A DNA stretch of 64,000 nt. It comes from Eubacterium sulci ATCC 35585 (GTDB taxonomy: Bacteria > Bacillota > Clostridia > Peptostreptococcales > Anaerovoracaceae). Position numbers and translations under genes: made by a program. This document shows, in pieces, positions 36,309 to 46,250 of this stretch; positions within the stretch are counted from its first letter, which is position 1; every line of letters begins with the position of its first letter. Location: assembly GCA_001189495.1 (NCBI GenBank), contig CP012068.1, forward strand, positions 1,302,001-1,366,000, read 5' to 3'. The notes beneath the pieces are model-generated. The model saw only the letters and a list, made by a program, of their open reading frames with translations. It was not told the origin of the DNA and did not search any database.

Positions 36309-36788
36309 CTAATTTTCCTTTAAATCTGCCGTGCTGAAAGCAATCACCTTGGAAAGCTCATCTAGGCTCATCTCTACTTGATACCCAATTTTGCCAGCAC
36401 TGAAAACTATCTTCTCACATCCAAGTGCACTTTCATCTATGACAGTTTTGAAAAATTTCTTCATTCCTATAGGCGAGCAGCCCCCGTGAATATATCCTGT
36501 TAGCGGAAGTAATTCCTTTGATTTAATCATAGAAACGCTCTTTTCACTGACTGCATGGGCCGCCTTCTTAAGGTCTAGCTCTGAAGCAACAGGTATAACA
36601 AATACATAATGCTCCTTGCTTTTTCCTTCAGTTACAAGAGTCTTGAAAACAAAATCAGGGTTCTGCCCTAATGCCTCAGCGACTTCAACTCCGCTTACAG
36701 CTCCAGTTCCCTCATAGCTGTGACTGATATAATCTATCTTCTTTTGGTCGAGAATTCTCATCACATTAGTCTTTTCGTGTTTCTTCAT
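36309..36788 (-). CDS. ybaK: Cys-tRNA(Pro)/Cys-tRNA(Cys) deacylase YbaK
   Basis: Hydrolyses cysteine mischarged on tRNA(Pro), an editing enzyme of the YbaK/EbsC family. The 159-residue length is usual. Typical segments: VMRILDQKKIDYISHSYEG, VFKTLVTEGKSKEHYVFVIPV, the lysine-bearing ELDLKKAAHA and LTGYIHGGCSPIGMKK. GGGAGG precedes the ATG. It leads a compact unit with the CD1871A-type gene, the membrane ferredoxin and TlpA. Confidence 0.94.
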   Translation of the reverse strand: MKKHEKTNVMRILDQKKIDYISHSYEGTGAVSGVEVAEALGQNPDFVFKTLVTEGKSKEHYVFVIPVASELDLKKAAHAVSEKSVSMIKSKELLPLTGYIHGGCSPIGMKKFFKTVIDESALGCEKIVFSAGKIGYQVEMSLDELSKVIAFSTADLKEN

Positions 36789-36834
36789 GATATCCTCCCT
36801 TGAATCTAATTACCCAACAAATATAAAAGTTAAC

Positions 36835-37164
36835 TTAAATAAACACATAGTTTACAAGTATCACGTAAGTCCCTGTTCCAAACACTATCGCTAGCAAGCT
36901 ATTCTTCTTCCAAAGCTGCATCGCCACGGTTACGATTATGGCTATTAGCTCAGGAATTCCATGGAAGGGTCCCATGATTTTCGTCTCCTTAAGACAGTAG
37001 ACCACCATCATACCCATTATTGCATATGGCAGATACTTGCCAAGATACTCTACGAGCATAGGAGTTTCCTTGCCCCTGAAAACCAGAAACGGAAATACCC
37101 TAAGAAATAAAAGTGCAAAGGCCATAACGGATACAAGTGCCAGTGAATAAAGATCAATGTTCAT
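36835..37164 (-). CDS. azlD: AzlD-type branched-chain amino acid exporter subunit
   Basis: A 109-residue protein with four transmembrane helices (for example LVSVMAFALLFLRVFPFLVF and YAIMGMMVVYCL), the typical size and pattern of AzlD. It overlaps azlC by 11 bases and is translated from GGTGG within it. With AzlC it forms a two-component exporter of branched-chain or other neutral amino acids. Confidence 0.9.
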   Translation of the reverse strand: MNIDLYSLALVSVMAFALLFLRVFPFLVFRGKETPMLVEYLGKYLPYAIMGMMVVYCLKETKIMGPFHGIPELIAIIVTVAMQLWKKNSLLAIVFGTGTYVILVNYVFI

Positions 37165-37837
37165 CTATCCACCGCCTTCCCGCTAGCAAAGCTGCAACTG
37201 AAATAAGTAGTGCCGGAAGAAGGAAGTTCTCCCTACCGAATACACATAGACAGACAATTGTAATCGTAACACCTAAAATCGCAGGAAAATGCTTTTTGCA
37301 GCTTCTCCACTGATCAACAAAAATAGATATAATCAAAGCTGTTAGCGCAAAGTCAACGCCCTTAAGCTCAAGCTTAAAGCCAGTGTTTATCATAGTGCCT
37401 ACAGCACATCCAAATATCCAATAAATGTGATTTAAAAGTGATACTGAAAAATAATAGTTGTGAGGCTTCATCCCATGTGGAACCGTGCTCGAACACAGAA
37501 TTGCAAAGGTCTCATCCGTAATAGAAAATATTAGATATGGCTTCTTCCATCCACTCCCGCGGTATTTGTCAATCAAAGAAAGCCCGTAAAACAAATATCT
37601 TGCATTGATAGCAAGAGACATGATGAGAGTAGTCAAAATAGAAGCACCGCTAGCCATAAGACCAACACCCACATACTGCATGGTTCCAGAAAATACAACA
37701 AGACACATCAAAATAGCCCATCCAACGCCGTAACCAGCTTGATTGAGCATAATTCCAAAGCCTATTCCCAATACCACATAGCCTGTCATTATTGGCAATG
37801 TGCGTAGTAAAATTGTCTTAAAAGCTTCCCTACTCAT
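37154..37837 (-). CDS. azlC: AzlC-type branched-chain amino acid exporter
   Basis: The large subunit of the AzlCD pair, 227 residues, with about six helices. Family features: GYVVLGIGFGIMLNQAGYG, VVFSGTMQYVGVGLMASGA and SLAINARYLFYGLSLIDKY, then FSITDETFAIL. No ribosome binding site is obvious before its ATG, unusual for this window. Substrate specificity cannot be told. Confidence 0.92.
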   Translation of the reverse strand: MSREAFKTILLRTLPIMTGYVVLGIGFGIMLNQAGYGVGWAILMCLVVFSGTMQYVGVGLMASGASILTTLIMSLAINARYLFYGLSLIDKYRGSGWKKPYLIFSITDETFAILCSSTVPHGMKPHNYYFSVSLLNHIYWIFGCAVGTMINTGFKLELKGVDFALTALIISIFVDQWRSCKKHFPAILGVTITIVCLCVFGRENFLLPALLISVAALLAGRRWIDEH

Positions 37838-37917
37838 GGTTATATCGTATCATCAAAAAACTATAAAAACAAGGATTCTAAAACAAAAATACACTTCGTA
37901 AAATTAGAAAAAAAGTT

Positions 37918-37962
37918 AAAAAAATAAACAGAGCCAAACTCCAATAGATTCGGAATTTGGCC
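37918..37962 (-). terminator. Terminator of groESL
   Basis: Minus strand: GCCAAATTCC and GGAGTTTGGC form a ten-base stem (one wobble), then CTGTTTATTTTTTT. It lies about 40 bases past the groEL stop codon. Confidence 0.85.
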
Positions 37963-38002
37963 CCTATAATTCACTTTGTTATCTAGGTTAAATAGCCTGG
38001 CA

Positions 38003-39634
<1,632 letters not shown>

Positions 39635-39653
39635 CTACTCCTATACTTATCAA

Positions 39654-39932
39654 TTATTTTACGATTGCTAAAATGTCTGACTGGTTCATAAGAGTGTACT
39701 CTTGCCCATCAAACTTAACATCTGTACCTGCGTACTTCGCAAAGATAACTTTATCCCCAGCCTTGAGTTCCATTGGCTCATCCTTAGTTCCAGGACCTAC
39801 CTCTAAAACCTCAGCCATCTGTGGCTGCTCCTTAGCTGCGCTTGTCAAAATGATTCCACCTGAAGTCTTCTCCTCTGCCTCGAGCTTCTTAATCAAAACT
39901 CTTGTGCCTAGTGGCTTAATTCCTACACTCAT
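39654..39932 (-). CDS. groES: Co-chaperonin GroES
   Basis: The 10-kDa lid of GroEL. The ATG at 39932 is chosen (AGGAGG six bases before; the GTG just upstream is rejected), giving 92 residues. Family features: IKPLGTRVLIKKLEAEEKT, the mobile loop TSGGIILTSAAKEQPQ and KAGDKVIFAKYAGT. It is the first gene of the operon, behind a CIRCE element. Confidence 0.98.
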   Translation of the reverse strand: MSVGIKPLGTRVLIKKLEAEEKTSGGIILTSAAKEQPQMAEVLEVGPGTKDEPMELKAGDKVIFAKYAGTDVKFDGQEYTLMNQSDILAIVK

Positions 39933-39977
39933 CACTTACCTCCTGTATTTATGTAAAATCTAAGGTTTATTCAATCT

Positions 39978-40004
39978 TTAGCACTTGAACCGTCAGAGTG
40001 CTAA
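39978..40004 (-). promoter_or_regulatory. CIRCE operator (HrcA site)
   Basis: TTAGCACTT, a nine-base spacer and GAGTGCTAA, one base off the perfect CIRCE inverted repeat. It lies between the groES promoter and start codon and implies repression by HrcA; hrcA itself is not in the window. Confidence 0.95.
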
Positions 40005-40013
40005 CTGTAGTTT

Positions 40014-40042
40014 ATTGTATGACTTTCCCCATATAATGTCAA
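40014..40042 (-). promoter_or_regulatory. Sigma-A promoter of groESL
   Basis: Minus strand: TTGACA, a 17-base spacer and TACAAT, ending ten bases before the CIRCE element. Confidence 0.85.
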
Positions 40043-40114
40043 TGATTTTTTACTATTTTAGGCTTAAATACACAATTGCACTACATTTAAAATTATCCCC
40101 GAATTTGATAGTCT

Positions 40115-41005
40115 CTACTGCTCCTTCGCGTCGAGATTTCTGATGTAATAAAACAGGTATTGCTGTGCAAAACCAGATAGCTTTCCAAACTTTTCTCCTG
40201 CGAAGCTTTCCATACCTTTGATATTGTTTTCCTCAAATCCATAAAGCCTTGCCATAACTCTCTTAACCCATACATCTATAGGGAAGCTGTCAGTTTCATT
40301 CATTCCAAAAAGCCTTATACAGTTTGCAACCTTAGGTCCAACACCACATAGCTCGCTAAGCTGCTCAAAGTTATTAGGTAGTCCTTTTTCGCATACGGTC
40401 TTTGCACTCTCAATTAAATATCTTGATCTATACCCTAGCTTTATACTAGCAAGATCATCCTGAGTCAATGAAGCAAGTATTTCAGGACTTGGAATCGCGT
40501 AGTTTTCTAACTTTGCTACTCTTTCAGTATCATCATTTAACCAAGATGTATCATCAGCCTCAATTCTCTCACCGAACTCTCTTGAAAGATTTTCTATGCA
40601 TCCTTTGATTCTTGGAATATTGTTATTCTGCGAAATTATAAAAGAAACTATAGTCTCCCAAAGCTCTTGTTTTAAAATTCTAATTCCAGCTCCATAGCTT
40701 ATTGCATCGCGAATGACCTCATCATTCTTTGATAGAGTAGATTTTATTTCTCCGTAGTCCCTCTCTAAATCAAGATAAGGAATCCAGATTTTTTCTAGGT
40801 CGTCATCTGCATGCTCGCCTAGGTTTGTTATCTTCAGCTTTCCATCAAATTTTGATGCACCTTCCTTAAAGCTCATATTAACTATGCGCCCATGCGCTGT
40901 GCCTGTATACGAGCCATCTGCCTGTTTTCTCCATCTGAAACACTGCCCGCAGTCAAATATGTGGTCCAGATCAAAATCCCGTACCTCTATATCAAAACTT
41001 TTCAT
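40115..41005 (-). CDS. 8-oxoguanine DNA glycosylase (OGG1 type)
   Basis: Removes 8-oxoguanine from DNA and nicks the abasic site. The 296-residue protein has the N-terminal OGG domain (FDCGQCFRWRKQADGSYTG) and the helix-hairpin-helix-GPD domain. The hairpin and catalytic lysine are in LCGVGPKVANCIRLFG and the catalytic aspartate in FPIDVWVKRVM. Length suits Clostridial OGG1-like enzymes. GGAG precedes the ATG. The P-loop/Asp23 gene ends nine bases before, so they are likely cotranscribed. Confidence 0.93.
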   Translation of the reverse strand: MKSFDIEVRDFDLDHIFDCGQCFRWRKQADGSYTGTAHGRIVNMSFKEGASKFDGKLKITNLGEHADDDLEKIWIPYLDLERDYGEIKSTLSKNDEVIRDAISYGAGIRILKQELWETIVSFIISQNNNIPRIKGCIENLSREFGERIEADDTSWLNDDTERVAKLENYAIPSPEILASLTQDDLASIKLGYRSRYLIESAKTVCEKGLPNNFEQLSELCGVGPKVANCIRLFGMNETDSFPIDVWVKRVMARLYGFEENNIKGMESFAGEKFGKLSGFAQQYLFYYIRNLDAKEQ

Positions 41006-41014
41006 ATATGTCTC

Positions 41015-41854
41015 CTAAACTACCTCATTAACTTCTACATCTGCTCTAACTACGTTGAAAGCAGTCATTGCTTCCACCTCTTTGACGAGATTCTTTTGGT
41101 ATCTTCTCGCTATATCAAAGACAGACATTCCGCTCTGCACCTTGATTGAAGCAGTCAAACTCAAATTATCCGGCTCGGTATTTTCAAATACCCAGTCAAC
41201 CGAAGCCACTCCGTCTGTGGCTAGACCAACACACTCTGCAATATCTGTTAGAACTTTATCTGAGATAAAAAAATCACCTAGATAGCTAAATGTGGGTCTT
41301 ACTACTGACTTATTTACGAGCTTACCCTCGCCCATACGGCTTCCCGGGGCGAACTTTTCGGTCGCGCCTTTTGCACTTCTCCAAAGTTTCATAGGATCTA
41401 GGAAGTAGCCTGCAAAGTCTCTTTTAAGCTGAAGGGTAGGTACAGGAATTACATGCTTTCCTTCAACAAGCCTCTGCTTCTGTGCAGTCTTTCTCTCATC
41501 CGCTGTCGTGATATCCTCTATATATATTCTCTCGCTGACTTCTGGAAGCTCAAGCCTTGTAGCAATCTTATCTACCATATTGTCTGAAGTTCCTAGTATC
41601 AAAATATTCTTAGGCGAGATTTTTCTTATCTTTTTCTTTGTTTCTTCAGCTATTTCATCGTTCTTAAAAAGAGCAGTCTTAATGGCACCAACCCTTGTAC
41701 TCTGGCGCTTTGCTGACACACCACAAACGACGCTATCATTGTAAATGAACAGCCCGTCATCTATTATTGCCGAGATTCCCTTTTCCATACACAGAGCCTG
41801 TGCCTGATAGGATTTTCCCGTTCCACTTTTTCCTGTCAAAGAATAAACTTTCAT
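41015..41854 (-). CDS. P-loop NTPase with Asp23-like C-terminal domain
   Basis: A 279-residue cytoplasmic protein. A Walker A motif stands at the very start (LTGKSGTGKSYQAQAL), followed by an NTPase-like region with ILILGTSDNMVDKIATRL. The last 80 residues (LTASIKVQSGMSVFDIARRYQKNLVKEVEAM ending in ADVEVNEVV) resemble the Asp23/Gls24 alkaline-shock fold. I know of no assigned function for this combination. It precedes the OGG1 gene by nine bases and diverges from the ferredoxin gene. Confidence 0.6.
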   Translation of the reverse strand: MKVYSLTGKSGTGKSYQAQALCMEKGISAIIDDGLFIYNDSVVCGVSAKRQSTRVGAIKTALFKNDEIAEETKKKIRKISPKNILILGTSDNMVDKIATRLELPEVSERIYIEDITTADERKTAQKQRLVEGKHVIPVPTLQLKRDFAGYFLDPMKLWRSAKGATEKFAPGSRMGEGKLVNKSVVRPTFSYLGDFFISDKVLTDIAECVGLATDGVASVDWVFENTEPDNLSLTASIKVQSGMSVFDIARRYQKNLVKEVEAMTAFNVVRADVEVNEVV

Positions 41855-41855
41855 C

Positions 41856-41884
41856 TTTACTTATTTATGTCCTTCTGTTATAAT
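41856..41884 (+). promoter_or_regulatory. Promoter of the ferredoxin gene
   Basis: An extended -10, TGTTATAAT, with a weak TTTACT hexamer 17 bases upstream, about 39 bases before the ferredoxin start codon. Confidence 0.55.
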
Positions 41885-41922
41885 ACTTATGAATTGTAGA
41901 GATATTTAAGGAGGATTTAATA

Positions 41923-42093
41923 ATGGCTTACAAAATTTCAGATGCTTGCATCAGCTGTGGTGCTTGTGCAGCAGATTGCCCAGTAGAAGCTATCACAGAA
42001 GGCAGCAGCCAGTACGAAATCGATGGAGATAAGTGCATCGATTGCGGAACATGCGCTGAGGTTTGCCCTGTAGACGCTCCAGCTGCTGAGTAG
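41923..42093 (+). CDS. 2[4Fe-4S] ferredoxin
   Basis: A 56-residue clostridial-type ferredoxin. Two CX2CX2CX3CP cluster motifs are visible: CISCGACAADCP (residues 9-20) and CIDCGTCAEVCP (38-49). AAGGAGG stands eight bases before the ATG. It has its own promoter and terminator. Such carriers serve pyruvate:ferredoxin oxidoreductase, hydrogenases and related enzymes; the partner is not in the window. Confidence 0.97.
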   Translation: MAYKISDACISCGACAADCPVEAITEGSSQYEIDGDKCIDCGTCAEVCPVDAPAAE

Positions 42094-42111
42094 TTACACG
42101 CAATCCAAAAT

Positions 42112-42139
42112 GAGGTTGTCTTACGACAACCTCTATTTT
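42112..42139. terminator. Terminator between ferredoxin and rex
   Basis: GAGGTTGTC and GACAACCTC form a perfect nine-base stem with a four-base loop, followed by TATTTTTTT on the plus strand and ATTTTGG on the minus strand. It can end both convergent genes. Confidence 0.92.
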
Positions 42140-42140
42140 T

Positions 42141-42806
42141 TTACTTATTATTCTTGCTAGCTTCCTTTGCTTCCTTCTTCTTAATATCGTTCATATGATA
42201 TGCTAGAGAATGAAGGCTGTCTGAAAGCTGCACGTTCTCTACTGCAACGTGTCTTGGCACCTCAATATCGATGCGCGCAAAATTCCAAATTCCGCTAACA
42301 CCAGCAAAAGTAAGCTTATCTGCAACCTCCTGAGCGTTCTCACGGTTTACGCAGATAATTCCTATATCTATACTTTCCTTTTCGACAAATTCAACTATGT
42401 TTTCGAAGTCGTAGATTTCTGTTCCATCTAGATCGCTTCCTATCAAATCTTTGCGTATCTCAAAAACACCGCAAAGCTTGAAGCCACGCTTAAACGTATG
42501 AGTATATTTAGTGATGGCATTACCGAGGTTACCAGCACCTATGATAACCATGCGGTACTCCTTATCAAGTCCCAAAATGGCATCTATTTCGCTTCTTAGC
42601 ACCTCTATGCTATATCCGTAGCCTTGCTGACCAAAACCGCCAAAATTGTTCAAATCCTGCCTTATCTGTGAGGCAGTATAGCCGATGAGATTACTGAATT
42701 CCTTAGATGAGATTTTCTCTACACCCTTCTTCTCCAGTTCGATAAGATATCTTCTATATCGCGGTAATCTGTTGATAACTGCATTTGAAATCTTTGCGTT
42801 CTTCAT
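42141..42806 (-). CDS. rex: Redox-sensing repressor Rex
   Basis: Senses the NADH/NAD+ ratio and represses fermentation and energy genes when NAD+ dominates. The start is the ATG at 42806 with AGGATTGTCC before it (the TTG two codons upstream is rejected), giving 221 residues. The N-terminal winged helix is visible as LPRYRRYLIELEKKG and GYTASQIRQDLNNFGGFGQQGYGY; the Rossmann motif is VIIGAGNLGNAI. Length and motifs match the family. Confidence 0.96.
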   Translation of the reverse strand: MKNAKISNAVINRLPRYRRYLIELEKKGVEKISSKEFSNLIGYTASQIRQDLNNFGGFGQQGYGYSIEVLRSEIDAILGLDKEYRMVIIGAGNLGNAITKYTHTFKRGFKLCGVFEIRKDLIGSDLDGTEIYDFENIVEFVEKESIDIGIICVNRENAQEVADKLTFAGVSGIWNFARIDIEVPRHVAVENVQLSDSLHSLAYHMNDIKKKEAKEASKNNK

Positions 42807-42850
42807 GGACAATCCTTTCTACATAACTTAAAAGCCTAGCCTTGTTTAGC

Positions 42851-42878
42851 TAAAAAAACCCGCCTTAAGTGGCGGGTA
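42851..42878 (-). terminator. Terminator of acpP
   Basis: Minus strand: ACCCGCC, a six-base loop, GGCGGGT and then TTTTTTA; a perfect short GC-rich stem straight after the acpP stop codon. Confidence 0.92.
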
Positions 42879-42882
42879 AAAA

Positions 42883-43113
42883 TTACTCTGTCTGTTCTTC
42901 TACGTATCTTACTAGATCACCGACTACCTGGAACTTCTCCGCCTCTTCGTCAGGAATTTCGATTCCGTATTCTTCCTCGATAGCCATTATAATTTCTACT
43001 GCATCAAGAGAATCAGCCTCAAGGTCCTTCATCAAATTTGTATCCATTGCTACCATTGATTCATCTACACTTAGCTGATCTACGATTATGTCTCTTACCT
43101 TGTCAAAAACCAT
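42883..43113 (-). CDS. acpP: Acyl carrier protein
   Basis: Carries growing fatty acyl chains. The start at 43113 (MVFDKVRDIIVDQL) has GGAGGG just before it, giving 76 residues, the standard size. The phosphopantetheine serine is in LEADSLDAVEIIMAIEEEYG. It stands alone between terminators rather than in a fab operon, with its own promoter at 43176-43204. Confidence 0.97.
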   Translation of the reverse strand: MVFDKVRDIIVDQLSVDESMVAMDTNLMKDLEADSLDAVEIIMAIEEEYGIEIPDEEAEKFQVVGDLVRYVEEQTE

Positions 43114-43175
43114 TGTTACCCTCCGATTGATATAATTATAATATAAAATTTCCACTTTGCCAAATCACAAAAATT

Positions 43176-43204
43176 ATTATAGCTTGCACTCTATCCCAAT
43201 GCAA
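43176..43204 (-). promoter_or_regulatory. Promoter of acpP
   Basis: Minus strand: TTGCAT, a 17-base spacer and a perfect TATAAT, about 60 bases before the acpP start codon. Confidence 0.7.
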
Positions 43205-43272
43205 CACATTTTTATTTTTTTATATTTCTATTATATGTAGCTTTTTTACCTATGCCTTAAATACTCGAGATT

Positions 43273-45201
43273 TTATAGTTCAGCCCACTTGTCATATGTA
43301 TCGTCAAGCTCTGTCTTCATGTCGCTAAGCTTCTTGCTCACTTCGGCTAGCTTTACATGGTCACTTAGGTATTCAGGCTCGCACATTTTCGCTTCCATAT
43401 CCGAAATACGGGCTTCTAGAGTCTCTATCAGATTCTCTAATCTTTCCTTTTCCCTAGCTCTACGCCTATCTTCGGCTTCCTTCTTCTTCTTTAGCTCGCG
43501 CTCCTGCGCAGAGCTCAAAGTACCTGCCTTTGCAACTCTTTCTTCATCGCCGTTAAGTATGTTTCTGAGATACGCCTTTGATGACTCAATCTCAGCCTTT
43601 TTCTCCATATAGTAGTCGTACTTGCCAAGATAGTTTTTGATGCCATTTGGCTCTAGTTCAAAGATTCTATCAGGAATTCTATTCAGAAAATATCTGTCGT
43701 GAGTTACTGTAATAACCGTTCCAGGATAGTCCATCAAAGCCTCCTCAAAGGCCTCTTTAGACTCTATATCAAGATGGTTTGTCGGTTCGTCAAGGAGCAA
43801 AAGATTTGATCCTGAAAGCATGAGTTTTAGCAGCGCTAGTCTTGCCTTCTCACCACCAGAAAGCGAGCCTACATTTCTGAAAACCATGTCATCGGTAAAT
43901 AGGAATCTTCCGAGAAGGCCTCTGACCTCACCATCCGTATATCCCCTGAATGTATTGTGAATTTCATCCATCACAGTGAGACTATCATCAAGAAGCTGCT
44001 GGCCCTGGTCGTAGTAGCCTATTTCAACGTTATGACCTATCTTAAGGAATCCGTCTTTTGGTGTAAGCTCCTCCATTATTATTTTTAGAAGTGTTGATTT
44101 TCCAACACCATTAGCTCCAACCACACAGATTTTTTCGCCACGCTTAACATCAAAGCTAGCATGTTCAAAAAGCCTTCTATTGTCATATCCTGCGGCTAAA
44201 TTTTCTGCAAAGAGAACATCGTTACCACTTTTCAGATTTTGATTGAAATCGACCTTAATTGGCTTTTTTTCGCTCTCAGGTCTATCGATTAAATCAAGAT
44301 GAGCGAGTCTTTTTTCTCTTGAAGCAGCTCTCTTTGCTAATTTCTCAGTACCGCGCTCCTTAAATCTTCTAATTAAATCCTCTTCTCGTTTTATCTTTGT
44401 CTGCTGGTTCTCATAAGCCTTGAGCTGAGCATCTCTTGTCGCATGTTTTTTTACCATGTACTCAGAGTAATTACCGCTATAGCAATCTATATGATGATTG
44501 TGAATCTCAAATATATGATTTACTGTCTGATCTAGGAAGTATCTGTCATGGGATATGACAACTATAGTTCCCTTATACGCCTTTAAATACTGCTCTAGCC
44601 ACTTTAGTGTTCCAATGTCTAAGTGGTTTGTTGGCTCATCGAGAAAAAGTATATCAGGCTTTCTAAGCAAAAGACATGCGAGCGCAAGCCTTGTTCTCTC
44701 ACCGCCAGAAAGCGAGCCAGTACTTTGATTATAATATTCTTCACCAAAAGCCATGCTCGTAAGTACACCTGAGATTTCGCTCTTATATGTGTAGCCACCT
44801 TTGATTTCAAACTCGTGCTGAAGTGCGTTAAGTCTGTTCCAAAGAGGCTTTGCTGCATCGGGATTTGTTTCCTTAGCAATCTCTTCGTTCAAGTGTAGAA
44901 TTTCTTCTTCCATAGCAACCATATCGGTGAAGATATTATTTACTTCCTCTATAACTGTGAGGTCATCATCAAAGTTATCTCTCTGCCTGAGATAACCGAT
45001 TGTAGTATCCTTTCCGACAAAGCAGTTTCCTGAATCAGCCTTCATCTGGCCTGAAATTATGTTAAGCAGAGTCGACTTTCCGGCGCCATTTGCACCAACA
45101 ATTCCGACCCTGTCTCCTGCGTTTATATGAAATGAAATGTTCTCTAATATTACTTCTGTTCCGTAGCTCTTACAAATATCAGAAGCCGATAATATTATCA
45201 T
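43273..45201 (-). CDS. ABC-F family ATPase
   Basis: A soluble tandem ATPase that acts on the ribosome rather than as a transporter. The start at 45201 (MIILSASDICKSYG) follows GGAGGAAAG; 642 residues. Two ABC domains are seen: Walker A GANGAGKSTLL and GANGVGKSTLLK, each with an LSGGE signature (GSLSGGERTRLALA, GSLSGGEKARLALL) and DEPTNHLD. The linker between them and a C-terminal Arg/Lys/Glu coiled coil suit the YdiF/Uup-like group. No antibiotic-resistance specificity can be read. It follows tsaD on the same strand. Confidence 0.93.
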   Translation of the reverse strand: MIILSASDICKSYGTEVILENISFHINAGDRVGIVGANGAGKSTLLNIISGQMKADSGNCFVGKDTTIGYLRQRDNFDDDLTVIEEVNNIFTDMVAMEEEILHLNEEIAKETNPDAAKPLWNRLNALQHEFEIKGGYTYKSEISGVLTSMAFGEEYYNQSTGSLSGGERTRLALACLLLRKPDILFLDEPTNHLDIGTLKWLEQYLKAYKGTIVVISHDRYFLDQTVNHIFEIHNHHIDCYSGNYSEYMVKKHATRDAQLKAYENQQTKIKREEDLIRRFKERGTEKLAKRAASREKRLAHLDLIDRPESEKKPIKVDFNQNLKSGNDVLFAENLAAGYDNRRLFEHASFDVKRGEKICVVGANGVGKSTLLKIIMEELTPKDGFLKIGHNVEIGYYDQGQQLLDDSLTVMDEIHNTFRGYTDGEVRGLLGRFLFTDDMVFRNVGSLSGGEKARLALLKLMLSGSNLLLLDEPTNHLDIESKEAFEEALMDYPGTVITVTHDRYFLNRIPDRIFELEPNGIKNYLGKYDYYMEKKAEIESSKAYLRNILNGDEERVAKAGTLSSAQERELKKKKEAEDRRRAREKERLENLIETLEARISDMEAKMCEPEYLSDHVKLAEVSKKLSDMKTELDDTYDKWAEL

Positions 45202-45215
45202 CTTTCCTCCAAATT

Positions 45216-46250
45216 TTAGAAAGGCAGGTTTGCTGTAGCATCTAGGCGAAGTGAATCTGCTCCGCACTTTAGGTACTTATAGTAGCCTGCGCATGCTATC
45301 ATAGCTGCATTATCTGTGCAAAGCTTCTTTTCTGGAAGGAAAAGTTCAATTCCTTCTTCCTCGCAGCGCTTTGCAACCGCCTCCCTTATTCTACTGTTTG
45401 CTGCAACACCACCTGCAAGCACAAGCCTCCCATCACCGTACTGCCTAACCGCCTGCATGCTTTTATCAACAAGTACATCTACGATAGCTTCCTGAAAACC
45501 TGCTGCGATATTGCTTATATCTAGTTCTCTATTTGCTTGTCTTTCTGTATTTACGTAGTTTAGCACAGCAGTTTTGATACCGCTGAAGCTAAAATCAAGA
45601 CTATCTTTATCTAGGTATACCCTCTTAAAGTGAATTGCCTCAGGATCACCTTCCTTAGCCAAATTGTCGATTTTAGGGCCTCCAGGATAACCAAGTCCAA
45701 TTACTCTTGCAACCTTATCATAGGCTTCTCCAACAGCATCATCTCTCGTGCTACCTATGACCTCAAAGCTTGTGTAATCCTTTACATTTATCAAGTTAGT
45801 ATGTCCACCTGAGATAACAAGACTAACAAAAGGAGGCTCAAGCTCTGGATAACTTATATAGTTGCTGCTGATATGCCCATGCATGTGATTAACTCCTACG
45901 AGGGGGATATCGTTAGCAAGTGCAAGCACCTTAGCTGCTGCAACACCTATAACCAGCGCTCCTATAAGGCCAGGGCCATAGGTTACAGCTATCAAATCTA
46001 TATCAGAAATCCTAACGCCTGCATCATCAAGTGCCTTTGCAATAACACTATTTATGTTCATCAAATGCTGTCGTGAGGCAATCTCTGGAACAACACCACC
46101 GTAGAGCTTATGAGTCTCTATCTGAGTGCTGATTACATTTGATAGAAGTTCTCTACCATTTGCAAGCACTGCCGCAGCCGTCTCATCGCAACTTGATTCT
46201 ATGGATAATGTCAAAAATTTATCGCCCTTACAGCTAATATTCCTAGGCAT
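45216..46250 (-). CDS. tsaD: tRNA threonylcarbamoyladenosine transferase TsaD
   Basis: Catalytic subunit for the t6A37 modification of ANN-decoding tRNAs. The 344-residue ASKHA-fold protein shows LSIESSCDETAAAVL, the metal-binding histidines in NHMHGHISSNY, SLVISGGHTNLI and GGVAANSRIREAV. GGAGG precedes the ATG, which lies within the end of rimI. Together with tsaB and tsaE upstream it gives nearly the whole t6A set; tsaC is not in the window. Confidence 0.97.
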   Translation of the reverse strand: MPRNISCKGDKFLTLSIESSCDETAAAVLANGRELLSNVISTQIETHKLYGGVVPEIASRQHLMNINSVIAKALDDAGVRISDIDLIAVTYGPGLIGALVIGVAAAKVLALANDIPLVGVNHMHGHISSNYISYPELEPPFVSLVISGGHTNLINVKDYTSFEVIGSTRDDAVGEAYDKVARVIGLGYPGGPKIDNLAKEGDPEAIHFKRVYLDKDSLDFSFSGIKTAVLNYVNTERQANRELDISNIAAGFQEAIVDVLVDKSMQAVRQYGDGRLVLAGGVAANSRIREAVAKRCEEEGIELFLPEKKLCTDNAAMIACAGYYKYLKCGADSLRLDATANLPF

